Below, one piece after another: positions 1 through 7,154 of a DNA stretch of 9,311 bases. Each line of letters opens with the position of its first letter. Position 1 is the first letter of the stretch. Source of the DNA: Sulfurimonas sp. (GTDB lineage Bacteria > Campylobacterota > Campylobacteria > Campylobacterales > Sulfurimonadaceae); contig DTVI01000092.1 of NCBI GenBank assembly GCA_012963655.1, positions 1 to 9,311 of the forward strand, given 5' to 3'. The notes below the pieces were generated by a model. The model was not told where the DNA came from and did no database searches. It was given only the letters and a program-made list of their open reading frames with translations. The translations under genes and the position numbers were made by a program.

Positions 1-2
1 CT

Positions 3-623
3 ATGAAATTATTGCAGGTATTTGTCTTATCTTTTTTAACTATTAATTTATTTGCATTTAATAATGGACCTATACCACCAAAGGTGATAAAAAAGGCTGA
101 ACGGAAATATGGTGGCCTAATTGTCAGTCGTTACATAAACTATAATAAATTACTTTCTGAGGCACAATACCTTTCTATGCGTAACAAGCTACAAGTCGTT
201 AACACCTTTTTCAATAAGGTACCCTATAAAAGTGATATAAAGAATTGGAAACAAGAAGATTATTGGGCCACGCCTCTTGAATTTCTAGCTCGAAACAAGG
301 GAGATTCTGAAGATTATGTTATCGCAAAGTATTTTGCTCTTAAAACCTTAAAGATAAATACTAAAAAACTTTATTTCACTTATGTAAAGTCAAATAAATT
401 TAATAAAGCGCATATGGTCTTATCATATTTTGAAACCCCAAGTTCCGAACCCTTTATCCTTGATAATAGGTCTGCTGATATCTTAAGCGCAAGTGATAGA
501 CCTGATTTAAGCCCGGTGTACAACTTCAATCCTAATATAGAAATGCAAGACCAAAACCTCCAAAAAAGCACCCATAAAAAATGGGAAAAACTTTATACAC
601 GTGTTAAAAGGAATAAACTATGA
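3..623 (+). CDS. lapG: LapG-type periplasmic transglutaminase-like cysteine protease (nucleophile position is Ser)
   Basis: This 206-residue protein matches the bacterial transglutaminase-like cysteine proteinase family (LapG, PF06035/DUF920). Known members work in the periplasm and clip the N-terminal retention module of LapA-type adhesins, releasing biofilm cells. Residues 1-18 look like a signal peptide (positive start, hydrophobic core, likely cut after LFA). The family core is seen in YWATPLEFLARNKG (87-100), GDSEDYVIAKYFAL (100-113), KAHMVLSYFE (135-144) and FILDNRS (151-157). His137 and Asp154 fit the catalytic triad, but residue 102, expected to be the Cys of GDCEDY, is Ser (TCT at 306-308). 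Either activity is altered or lost, or the base is wrong. The start at 3 fits the signal peptide; its ribosome binding site would lie outside the window. The stop overlaps the start of lapD in an ATGA, so the two are likely co-translated. Family assignment is strong; proteolytic activity is uncertain. Confidence 0.87.
   Translation: MKLLQVFVLSFLTINLFAFNNGPIPPKVIKKAERKYGGLIVSRYINYNKLLSEAQYLSMRNKLQVVNTFFNKVPYKSDIKNWKQEDYWATPLEFLARNKGDSEDYVIAKYFALKTLKINTKKLYFTYVKSNKFNKAHMVLSYFETPSSEPFILDNRSADILSASDRPDLSPVYNFNPNIEMQDQNLQKSTHKKWEKLYTRVKRNKL
606..612 (+). promoter_or_regulatory. Ribosome binding site of lapD
   Basis: AAAAGGA lies inside the end of lapG, 7 bases before the lapD ATG at 620. Together with the ATGA stop/start overlap it fixes the lapD start and suggests translational coupling of protease and receptor. 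Confidence 0.7.
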
Positions 624-2530
624 GTCTATTTAAACAAATTTCGCTAATCATGTCACTTTTTTTAAGTTTTATTTTTATCACTGTTATTTATTTAAACTTT
701 CAATCTGCAAAAAAATATGCTCAAGAAGAGATATTAAATAATGCACAAAATACCGCGACATACCTTAGCCTTTCGTTAGCTAATGCAGATGCAGACAAGG
801 CAAAGATGTCGGCAATAATAAATGCTATTTATGACAGCGGTTATTTTCAAAAGATAACATTAATAGACACCTCTAGAAATGTGCTTTATAAACGCAAAAA
901 TGAAGTTACTAAGACAGATGTACCTAAGTGGTTTTTATCTTTATATGACTTTAAGATGGCAGGAGCAAGTGCTACAGTCTCATCTGGATGGAATCCTATT
1001 GGAACGATTCATGTTGTTTCTATGCAAGATTCGGCCCATACTAAGCTCTACAATAATTTTATAGAAATACTACAAAGTTTTGCTCTAATCTCTTTTGTTT
1101 CTTTTGCCCTTTTATATTCCATATTAACACTGATTTTATCTTCTTTAAAAAAGGTAACTCAGCAGGCAGAAGCTGTAAGTAACAATAACTTTATCATTAA
1201 TAAGGTTATTCCAAAAACTTCTGAATTTAAAGAAGTTACCTTAGCTATGAATAAGATGGTAGAAAAGGTTAGAACTATTTTTGAGAAAGAAGCTAGCGCG
1301 GTTCAAGATTACCATAAGCTTTTGTATACAGACACCCTAACAGGCTTATATAATAAAGACTTTCTTGAGTTAAAACTTAATGACTTTTTATCTTCACAAG
1401 AAGCCGATGCAAGTGGTGCCTTACTTAGCATCTATTTAGATGGTATTTTAGAAGCGAACAAGGCAATAGGAAGCACGAAGGTTGACCAGCTCTTAGAAAA
1501 TCTAGCCTTTAATGTCCAAGAAGTTGCTTGTCAAAAAGAACATGCCATTAGTTCTAGACTTGATGGTTCTAAAATTTGTATTCTTTTTCCGAGATATGAT
1601 ATAGATGATATTCTTTCCTTAGCTGAAGAGCTATTAACAAAGTGCCTTATATCTTTAGAAAAATCCAAACTATTAGATAATGACAATTCTATTAAGATAC
1701 TCTTATCTTCTTATGATGACCAAGACACACTAAGTTCTGTATTTTCAAATATTTACACCAGATTAGAAACAGCAGATAAAAACACTATCACAAGACTATG
1801 TATGACAGAATCTCATGATGATAAACTCTCAAAAGAACTCATTAAAAATAGAATTAAAGACCATTCTATTGCCCTTGCCTTGCAAAATGTGTTTAATGAA
1901 GATAATGATATTTTACATAGCGAAGCTTATGTAAGACTCTTTGACGAAAATCAAAATGTTCATGAAGCAGGTTCTTTTTTTCCCCTTGTTCACAAGATGA
2001 AGCTTGATAGAAAACTTGACCAAAATGTTATTAACTACGCCTTAAAAGAGCCTAGTTTAGAAGAAACAAAGATGGCGATAAACCTTTCTTTACCCTTCTT
2101 ACAAGATGCAGATATGATTAAATGGCTTAAAGAAAGACTTGCGGGAATAAGTTCTTCACGTAGTATTTGTTTTGAAATATCAAACTATAATCTTTTAAGT
2201 TCTGTAAATGAAGCTTATATCTTCTGTAAAGTATTAAAAGAAGCTGGTCACGAATTTGGTATCGATAGGTTTAGTATAGAAAAAGGAACTAACCTTAATT
2301 ATTTACAAATGATTAAACCAAGCTACATAAAAATTGATGCGGCGTACTTAGCGGATATGTTAAAAAATGAACAAGGCCAAAATAACAATGCCCTGCAAAC
2401 GCTAATACAAAGCCTAGATACAAAAATTATTGCGAATAATATTGAGACCAAAGAAATTAAAGAAAGCTTACAAGCCCATGGCATCAAATATTTCCAAGGA
2501 AGTTACTTAGCTAAACCAAAATTAGTATAG
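620..2530 (+). CDS. lapD: LapD-type membrane c-di-GMP receptor (degenerate GGDEF-EAL)
   Basis: This 636-residue inner-membrane protein has the LapD layout. There is a membrane segment at about 9-27, a periplasmic domain at about 28-150, a second membrane segment at about 152-174, a HAMP linker at about 175-228, a GGDEF-like domain at about 235-390 and an EAL-like domain at about 405-636. The GGDEF motif is replaced by DGSKI (315-319). The EAL motif is EAY (435-437), and the usual DDFGTG-like metal-binding stretch reads IDRFSIEKG (548-556). KID (571-573) and QGSYLAKP (626-633) persist. It is therefore probably neither a cyclase nor a phosphodiesterase but a receptor: in known LapD, c-di-GMP bound to the EAL domain makes the periplasmic domain capture LapG. 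Trp124 in SSGWNP sits about where the LapG-binding tryptophan of characterised LapD proteins lies. Arg439, often part of the ligand pocket, is kept, but c-di-GMP binding itself is inferred. The gene directly follows lapG. Confidence 0.88.
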   Translation: MSLFKQISLIMSLFLSFIFITVIYLNFQSAKKYAQEEILNNAQNTATYLSLSLANADADKAKMSAIINAIYDSGYFQKITLIDTSRNVLYKRKNEVTKTDVPKWFLSLYDFKMAGASATVSSGWNPIGTIHVVSMQDSAHTKLYNNFIEILQSFALISFVSFALLYSILTLILSSLKKVTQQAEAVSNNNFIINKVIPKTSEFKEVTLAMNKMVEKVRTIFEKEASAVQDYHKLLYTDTLTGLYNKDFLELKLNDFLSSQEADASGALLSIYLDGILEANKAIGSTKVDQLLENLAFNVQEVACQKEHAISSRLDGSKICILFPRYDIDDILSLAEELLTKCLISLEKSKLLDNDNSIKILLSSYDDQDTLSSVFSNIYTRLETADKNTITRLCMTESHDDKLSKELIKNRIKDHSIALALQNVFNEDNDILHSEAYVRLFDENQNVHEAGSFFPLVHKMKLDRKLDQNVINYALKEPSLEETKMAINLSLPFLQDADMIKWLKERLAGISSSRSICFEISNYNLLSSVNEAYIFCKVLKEAGHEFGIDRFSIEKGTNLNYLQMIKPSYIKIDAAYLADMLKNEQGQNNNALQTLIQSLDTKIIANNIETKEIKESLQAHGIKYFQGSYLAKPKLV

Positions 2531-2588
2531 TTTCATTTGAGTAAAGAAAAGTAGTTTATACAAAAATAATATATGTGGATTATGAAGA

Positions 2589-2623
2589 AGAGGTTAAAAA
2601 AGGGTAAAGGCCCTAAGACCTCT
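2589..2623. terminator. Hairpin between convergent lapD and htpG, possible terminator
   Basis: The outer arms AGAGGT (2589-2594) and ACCTCT (2618-2623) pair perfectly, and an inner AGGG/CCCT stem (2601-2604 with 2611-2614) sits inside. On the - strand the inner stem is followed directly by six T, which would suit termination of htpG. On the + strand no T-run follows, so termination of lapD here is less clear. It lies between convergent stops. This was folded by hand; the inner stem is only 4 base pairs. Confidence 0.5.
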
Positions 2624-2635
2624 ACTAAAGAAAGC

Positions 2636-4528
2636 TTATAGTGCCTTCGTCATAATGCGGTTCATTCTAGAGATGAAAGCAGCAGTATCTTCTACTTCCA
2701 TTCCTTCAAAGATACGCGCCTGATCAAAAAGAACATGAGCAGCATCATTAATAAGGTTTTGATCCCCTGATGCTTTTAGCTTCGTTAAAATCTCATGATT
2801 AGGATTGATTTGTAAGATTGGCTTCACTGGTGGCATATCTGAAGGATTTCCCATTTGCGCCATCATTTGTGCCATCATGTATGATGGATCTTCTTTATCA
2901 ATACGTAAACATACAGGAGAATCTGTAAGGTCAGAAGTAATCTCAACTTCTTTAACGCTTTCACCTAATGTTTCTTTGAACTCTTTAAGAAGTGCATCAA
3001 ACTCTTTGCTTGTTTCTTCTTCAGCTTTCTTTTCTTCTTCACTTTCTTCAAACTTCGCGTCAGCAACGTTTACAAACTTATATTCTTTGTAGTCTGTTAC
3101 CATTGGGAAAACGATAGTATCAATCTCTTCATTTAAGATAAGAACATCAATGTCTTTAGACTTGAAACGCTCTAAAGAAGGAGAATTTTTAAGCATTGGT
3201 AATGCCATCTTACCTGCAAGGTAATAAATCTCTTTTTTCTCTTCATCTACATTTTTAACAAACTCTTCTATAGAAGTTTTACCTTCACCCTTAAGCGTGT
3301 TAAATTGCATAAGTTCAAGAAGTTTATCACGGTTACCCATATCTGAGTAAATACCTTCTTTAAGACAGTTACCAAACTCAGCGTAAAATTTAGCATACTT
3401 ATCAGAATCTTTTTTCATCATCTTAGCAAGCTCAGATAGAACCTTTTTAACAGATGAGTTTTTAATCTTAGTCATAACAGGATTAGACTGTAAAATCTCT
3501 CTAGAAACATTAAGAGGAAGATCAGTAGAATCAATTACACCACGTAAGAAACGTAGGTAAGTTGGCATTAACTCTTTTTCATCATCTGTGATAAAAACAC
3601 GGTTAATATAAAGTTTGATACCAGTTTGGTAATCTACTCTGTAAAGGTCCATAGGTGCTTTTTCAGGGATAAAGAATAGAGTTGTATAGTTTACTGTTCC
3701 TTCTGCCTTATTATGCATCCATGCTAATGGCTCAGATGAGTCATGTGCAACTGTTGAATAAAAGTCTTTATATTCTTCATCTTTGATCTCTGACTTAGAC
3801 ATTGTCCATAAGGCATTTGCCTTATTGATTTGTTCATTTTTGATTTCAGTTGATGGCGCTTTAGTTTCTTTACCTTCTTCATCTGTCTCAGCAGCAATAT
3901 AATGTTCTTTATCCATGAAGATTGGGAAAGGAATATGGTTAGAATACTTTTTGATAATGCTATCAAGACGTTGTTCTTCTAAGAACTCGCCCTCATCATC
4001 TTTAAGGTGCATAGTAATAGTTGTACCATGACTCTCACGTGTGCCCTCTTCTAAGTCATACTCACCATCACCTAATGAAGTCCATGTATAAGCCTTATCT
4101 GTTCCTGCCTTACGTGAAGTCACTTCAACCTTATCCGCAACCATAAATGAAGCATAAAAACCAACACCAAATTGACCAATAAGTTGAGAATCTTTTTTCT
4201 CATCTCCTGAAAGGTTTTCTAAGAAGGCTTTTGTACCTGATTTTGCGATAGTACCAAGGTGCTCTATTAAGTCTGCCTCATCCATACCAATACCTGTGTC
4301 AGAAAGAATAAGCTTTTTAGCATCCTTATCAAAACTAATATCAATTTTCGGTGAAAAAACAACCTCTTTATATTCAGGGTTAGTAAGTACTAGCATATTT
4401 AACTTGTCAAGGGCATCTGAGGAATTTGAAACAAGCTCACGTAAAAAAATCTCTTTGTTTGAGTAAAGTGAATGAATCATTAATTGTAAAATTTGATTAA
4501 CTTCGGTTTGAAACTGATGTTTAGCCAT
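2636..4528 (-). CDS. htpG: Molecular chaperone HtpG (Hsp90)
   Basis: This is a 630-residue cytoplasmic Hsp90, an ATP-driven homodimeric chaperone for late folding of client proteins. The N-terminal GHKL ATPase domain (about 1-220) shows FLRELVSNSSDALDKL (28-43, with the likely catalytic Glu31 and Asn35), DTGIGM (77-82) and GQFGVGFYASF (118-128) of the ATP lid. The middle domain follows with LPLNVSREIL, and the C-terminal dimerisation domain ends in ISRMNRIMTKAL. A Glu/Lys-rich stretch (EESEEEKKAEEE) precedes the last domain. The open frame reaches back to 4567, but the ATG at 4528 (MAKHQFQTEV) is chosen because AAAGGAG stands 8 bases before it, the protein then starts where the family does, and the predicted promoter overlaps the longer reading. 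It is transcribed away from truA and converges on lapD. Length and motifs are complete. Confidence 0.98.
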   Translation of the reverse strand: MAKHQFQTEVNQILQLMIHSLYSNKEIFLRELVSNSSDALDKLNMLVLTNPEYKEVVFSPKIDISFDKDAKKLILSDTGIGMDEADLIEHLGTIAKSGTKAFLENLSGDEKKDSQLIGQFGVGFYASFMVADKVEVTSRKAGTDKAYTWTSLGDGEYDLEEGTRESHGTTITMHLKDDEGEFLEEQRLDSIIKKYSNHIPFPIFMDKEHYIAAETDEEGKETKAPSTEIKNEQINKANALWTMSKSEIKDEEYKDFYSTVAHDSSEPLAWMHNKAEGTVNYTTLFFIPEKAPMDLYRVDYQTGIKLYINRVFITDDEKELMPTYLRFLRGVIDSTDLPLNVSREILQSNPVMTKIKNSSVKKVLSELAKMMKKDSDKYAKFYAEFGNCLKEGIYSDMGNRDKLLELMQFNTLKGEGKTSIEEFVKNVDEEKKEIYYLAGKMALPMLKNSPSLERFKSKDIDVLILNEEIDTIVFPMVTDYKEYKFVNVADAKFEESEEEKKAEEETSKEFDALLKEFKETLGESVKEVEITSDLTDSPVCLRIDKEDPSYMMAQMMAQMGNPSDMPPVKPILQINPNHEILTKLKASGDQNLINDAAHVLFDQARIFEGMEVEDTAAFISRMNRIMTKAL

Positions 4529-4536
4529 AAATAGCT

Positions 4537-4542
4537 CCTTTA
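4537..4542 (-). promoter_or_regulatory. Ribosome binding site that decides the htpG start
   Basis: On the - strand an AAGGAG core lies 8 bases before the ATG at 4528-4526. This is the strongest Shine-Dalgarno match in the window, and it rules out the upstream in-frame ATG at 4567. Confidence 0.85.
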
Positions 4543-4556
4543 GATTATTAGGATGT

Positions 4557-4586
4557 ATTATAGCCAAATATATTACTATTATGCAA
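4557..4586 (-). promoter_or_regulatory. Predicted sigma-70-type promoter of htpG
   Basis: On the - strand a perfect TATAAT (4562-4557) is preceded by TTTGGC, resembling the extended -10 common in Campylobacterota. A weak -35-like TTGCAT lies at 4586-4581 with an 18-base spacer. Transcription would begin near 4550, about 20 bases before the htpG ATG. No HrcA-type CIRCE repeat is seen. Confidence 0.65.
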
Positions 4587-4602
4587 GCACTATCAATAAG
4601 TC

Positions 4603-4619
4603 TTAGTCTATATGACTAA
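4603..4619. repeat. Short perfect inverted repeat between truA and htpG
   Basis: Arms TTAGTC and GACTAA flank a 5-base TATAT centre. The repeat lies just after the truA stop and about 17 bases upstream of the htpG -35-like box. It could be a regulator site for htpG or a weak mRNA 3' hairpin for the truA operon; no T-run follows on the - strand, so it is not a typical terminator. Confidence 0.4.
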
Positions 4620-4626
4620 AGTTTTA

Positions 4627-5355
4627 TTAATAAACTATATTTGAAAGGTAAAGTCCATTAGCTGGGGCCGGACGGGTGTTAAAAACATGGGTGTTTTTCA
4701 GTTGCTGATTTAATTGTTCACTTGTAAGTTCTAAACTATTAATTTTTAACAAAAAGGCCACCATAAGCCGTATTTGAGAGCGTAAAAAGCCATTCGCTTC
4801 AAAATATAAAACGACCTTTTTATTATGGGTATACACACGTGTTTTATAAATTGTTCTTAGATTTGTTTTCGTAGGTGAACCACTTTTTTTAAAAGAAGAA
4901 AAATCATGTTCCCCTTCAAAAGTCTTCATCCCGGCAGTAAGAAGATTCAAGTTAATAGGGGTATTAATAAAACTAACAAAAGCATCTTCAAAAGGGTTAG
5001 ATATCCCATCACTTAAGATATATCTATATGCACGACGTTTAGCGCTATATCTTGCATGAAAATCCTCATTACAAAAGCTTAATTGACGTATTTTTATAGA
5101 AGTTGGAAGTTTATGATTAAGATGGTCTTTAAGCTTAGAGGCGTCTGTCCAAAAGGATGGAACCTCACAATGCATTACTTGTTTAAAAGCATGTACTCCT
5201 GCGTCAGTCCTACCTGATGCATGAAGCTTGGTTTCTATACCTAACGAAGTTAAAGCTTTATAAATCTGTCCCATAATAGTGTTGCTTGTGTGTAGCTGTA
5301 CTTGAGAGCCTTCATAAGAAGACCCATTATAAGAAAGAAGTATTTTGATACGCAT
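4627..5355 (-). CDS. truA: tRNA pseudouridine(38-40) synthase TruA
   Basis: This 242-residue cytoplasmic enzyme turns uridines 38-40 in the tRNA anticodon stem into pseudouridine. It shows the TruA catalytic motif SGRTDAGVHA (47-56) with nucleophile Asp51, the N-terminal YNGSSYEGSQVQ (9-20), and HARYSAKRRAYRY around residues 100-112. The later HDFSSFKKSG and FEANGFLRSQIRLMV stretches also fit the family. The length is close to, slightly under, that of typical bacterial TruA. The ATG at 5355 begins 1 base after the stop of the LptF/LptG-type gene, so translation is probably coupled; no strong ribosome binding site is seen. It is the last gene of the uppS-led operon. Confidence 0.96.
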   Translation of the reverse strand: MRIKILLSYNGSSYEGSQVQLHTSNTIMGQIYKALTSLGIETKLHASGRTDAGVHAFKQVMHCEVPSFWTDASKLKDHLNHKLPTSIKIRQLSFCNEDFHARYSAKRRAYRYILSDGISNPFEDAFVSFINTPINLNLLTAGMKTFEGEHDFSSFKKSGSPTKTNLRTIYKTRVYTHNKKVVLYFEANGFLRSQIRLMVAFLLKINSLELTSEQLNQQLKNTHVFNTRPAPANGLYLSNIVY

Positions 5356-5356
5356 T

Positions 5357-6376
5357 TTAATACCGCTTTAGAACTTTTTGATAATACAAATAACTCGCAA
5401 TCACAAGACTAAGTACAAAGATTAAGCCTATGGTGTACAAGCCCATAGACTTAGCCAGGGCAAAGGTCGAGCCGTAATAGGCAATAACTGCCATAAAAAT
5501 ATACCCGTAGGTAAAGCCTTTTTGGTGACGAGCGTTAACAATACCTATAGTAGGAATAAGAAGAACACTTAAAAGAGGAAACAAGGCAACAAGCATATTA
5601 ATTGTAAATTTTTTCGTCATTTTTTCACGTTTATCTGGGTTAAGCCAATACTGAAGTGTATTTTTATATTCATTCGTATCAGCGATAGAGGTGTCATTAA
5701 TAAACATTTTTCGATAAGACATTTGAGACAAAGAATCTTTTGAATATTTAAAACTCTTACCTGTGTCTAGTTGTAACTTAAGCACTCCCTCCTTACTAAC
5801 AACATCTGCTTCCTTCGCAACAACAAGAGTCTCTTCATTATCTTTTTGATTAAACAAGATGATATCTGAGAAGTGACCTTCTCCATGGTCTTTTCCCACA
5901 AAGATAAGCCAATCTCCAAACTTATGTCCGTACTCAGAAGCTTGGATATTAAACTTAGCCTCACTCATCTTTACCTTCAAAAAGTTTTTAGAAAGGTTTT
6001 TAGTATGGGGCACTAGAACAAAAAACATGAGAATTAAAATCCCAGTTTGATAAAAGGCAAGCTTAGCAAAAAATCTCAATAAGGTTGAGGGACTTACACC
6101 CAAAGAAAAAATAACAATCATCTCATAATCAAAAGAAAGCTTTGACACCGTCATAACAGCTGAAATAAAGAAGGTAACAGGAAGGGTATAAAAAAGTAGT
6201 TCTGGTAACATAAACAGGTACAACTTAACCATCTCAAAAAAGCTTAATTGAATCACAGATGTAAAGGCTGCAATTTTAACCAACATAATTACCGAAGCAA
6301 TTACAAATAAAGGTAGAAAAATAGAAAAGTATATTTGTGAAAAATTAGATAACAGATATCCCTTAAGCCTACCCAT
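5357..6376 (-). CDS. LptF/LptG family permease of the LPS export ABC transporter
   Basis: This 339-residue inner-membrane protein belongs to the YjgP/YjgQ family, whose members form the membrane part of the LptB2FG machine that extracts lipopolysaccharide and passes it to LptC and LptA. Predicted membrane segments lie at about 14-37, 50-77, 104-124, 258-280, 288-307 and 311-331. A large periplasmic region between the third and fourth segments would form the jellyroll. SLGVSPSTLLRFF (91-103) resembles the coupling region that meets the ATPase. The open frame extends to 6424, but the ATG at 6376 (MGRLKGYLLSNF) is preferred because it matches the family's start and overlaps the pilD stop by only 8 bases. 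The ribosome binding site is weak, which suggests coupling to pilD translation. I cannot tell LptF from LptG with certainty; the partner permease is not in the window. Confidence 0.9.
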   Translation of the reverse strand: MGRLKGYLLSNFSQIYFSIFLPLFVIASVIMLVKIAAFTSVIQLSFFEMVKLYLFMLPELLFYTLPVTFFISAVMTVSKLSFDYEMIVIFSLGVSPSTLLRFFAKLAFYQTGILILMFFVLVPHTKNLSKNFLKVKMSEAKFNIQASEYGHKFGDWLIFVGKDHGEGHFSDIILFNQKDNEETLVVAKEADVVSKEGVLKLQLDTGKSFKYSKDSLSQMSYRKMFINDTSIADTNEYKNTLQYWLNPDKREKMTKKFTINMLVALFPLLSVLLIPTIGIVNARHQKGFTYGYIFMAVIAYYGSTFALAKSMGLYTIGLIFVLSLVIASYLYYQKVLKRY

Positions 6377-7154
6377 ATAAGCTATTCCAGTAGTTAATAA
6401 AGGCAGAATCAAAGATATAAACAATAAACAAGGCCATCGCTAAAAATGGTACAAAAGGAACCATCTTAGACTCATCTGTTTCATTTCTCATTATCATCAT
6501 AACCGGCAAGGCCAAGACCGCTGAAACAAATATAGCCATTAATCCTAACTGAACACCCACCATAGCGCCTATAGTCCCAGCAACCATTAAGTCGCCCTCA
6601 CCTAAAGCCTCACGCTTCATAAAATACGAAAGATAAAATCTAAGCATGGCAAATCCACCCATAAACAAAAGCGCATTTTGGAAATTAAGAACAAAATCTT
6701 GTAGGCTCATTGCTGCCATAATTGCTGTACTCATAGCTAAGAGGTTTAAACTATCAGGTACCATTTTTATGTAAAAGTCAATAACAGAAAGGGCCAATAA
6801 AAAGCTAAAAGAAAGGGCTATCATTAAAGACATATAGCTAAGACCTAGTTTAAAAAACACGGAAGCAAAGATAAGACCTGAAAGAAGTTCAACAATAGGA
6901 TACTGAATAGAAATTTTTTCCTTACAAAAGCCACATTTACCTCTTAAGAACAACCAAGAAAAAAGAGGAATATTATGATAAATTTCTAAAGGGGTCTTGC
7001 ACTTAGGTCAATGAGAAGCGGGAAAAGCAACATTTTCATCATTAGGAATACGCGCAATGAGGACATTTAAGAATGAACCATACACCATACCAATAATAAT
7101 AACAAAAATAGCCGTGCCAACCTCTACGTTTATTAATTCTTCTAATCCTAACAT
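6369..7154 (-). CDS. pilD: Prepilin peptidase (type IV, A24 family) with in-frame TGA at a zinc-ligand Cys position
   Basis: This inner-membrane aspartic protease family cleaves, and often N-methylates, type IV pilin and pseudopilin precursors. Read through one TGA, the frame encodes 261 residues. The N-terminal GMVYGSFLNVLIARIP (22-37) is the family hallmark; the zinc motif then reads SH(TGA)PKC and CGFC (codons 49, 52, 74 and 77). The catalytic Asp126 in VIDFYIKMVPD and Asp188 in GEGD are present, with several membrane segments after residue 87. The TGA at 7010-7008 replaces the first Cys; all else looks intact, so this is not an old, decayed gene. It may be Sec insertion, readthrough, a fresh nonsense mutation or a sequence error. 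The ATG overlaps the uppS stop as TAATG, behind a purine-rich GGGGGGA. Starting after the TGA (TTG at 6953) would lose the first membrane segment and half the zinc site. The C. jejuni homologue Cj0825 is, as I recall, linked to DNA uptake. Confidence 0.85.
7008..7010 (-). other. In-frame TGA at codon 49 of pilD
   Basis: On the - strand the codons read GCT TCT CAT TGA CCT AAG TGC. Family members have Cys here (SHCPxC). TGA differs from both Cys codons, TGT and TGC, by only the third base. The 48 codons before it and the 212 after it both encode prepilin peptidase sequence in the same frame. Confidence 0.9.

Noticed and set aside
879..1064. A 61-residue open frame inside lapD
   Set aside because: It is a shadow of lapD in another frame, with no start signal.
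2805..3092. A 95-residue open frame on the + strand inside htpG
   Set aside because: It is antisense to the well-supported htpG and its Ser-rich translation reflects the complement of Glu/Lys codons; no ribosome binding site or family resemblance.
3724..3966. An 80-residue open frame on the - strand in another frame within htpG
   Set aside because: It overlaps the conserved HtpG reading frame and its Lys/Ser/Gln-rich translation resembles nothing known to me.
4529..4567. A 13-residue N-terminal extension of HtpG from the ATG at 4567
   Set aside because: The extension overlaps the predicted -10 box and AAGGAG site and is not part of the Hsp90 family; the ATG at 4528 has the good ribosome binding site.
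4590..4629. A classical intrinsic terminator after truA
   Set aside because: The hairpin has only 6 perfect base pairs and no T-run on the - strand.
6377..6424. A 16-residue extension of the LptF/LptG protein from the ATG at 6424
   Set aside because: It lies wholly inside pilD and does not look like the family's start; MGRLKGYLLSNF at 6376 does.
6369..6953. A separate short gene starting at TTG 6953 after the pilD stop
   Set aside because: It would lack the first membrane segment, the GSFLNV motif and the first zinc CxxC, all of which are encoded in the same frame upstream. It is the rear part of pilD.
6965..7007. A bacterial SECIS element just after the pilD TGA
   Set aside because: Hand folding gives one A/U-rich stem with mismatch, bulge and a UCA loop lacking G, and one short stem whose loop is too close to the TGA. 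Neither is good enough to call; a computed fold and SECIS search would decide.
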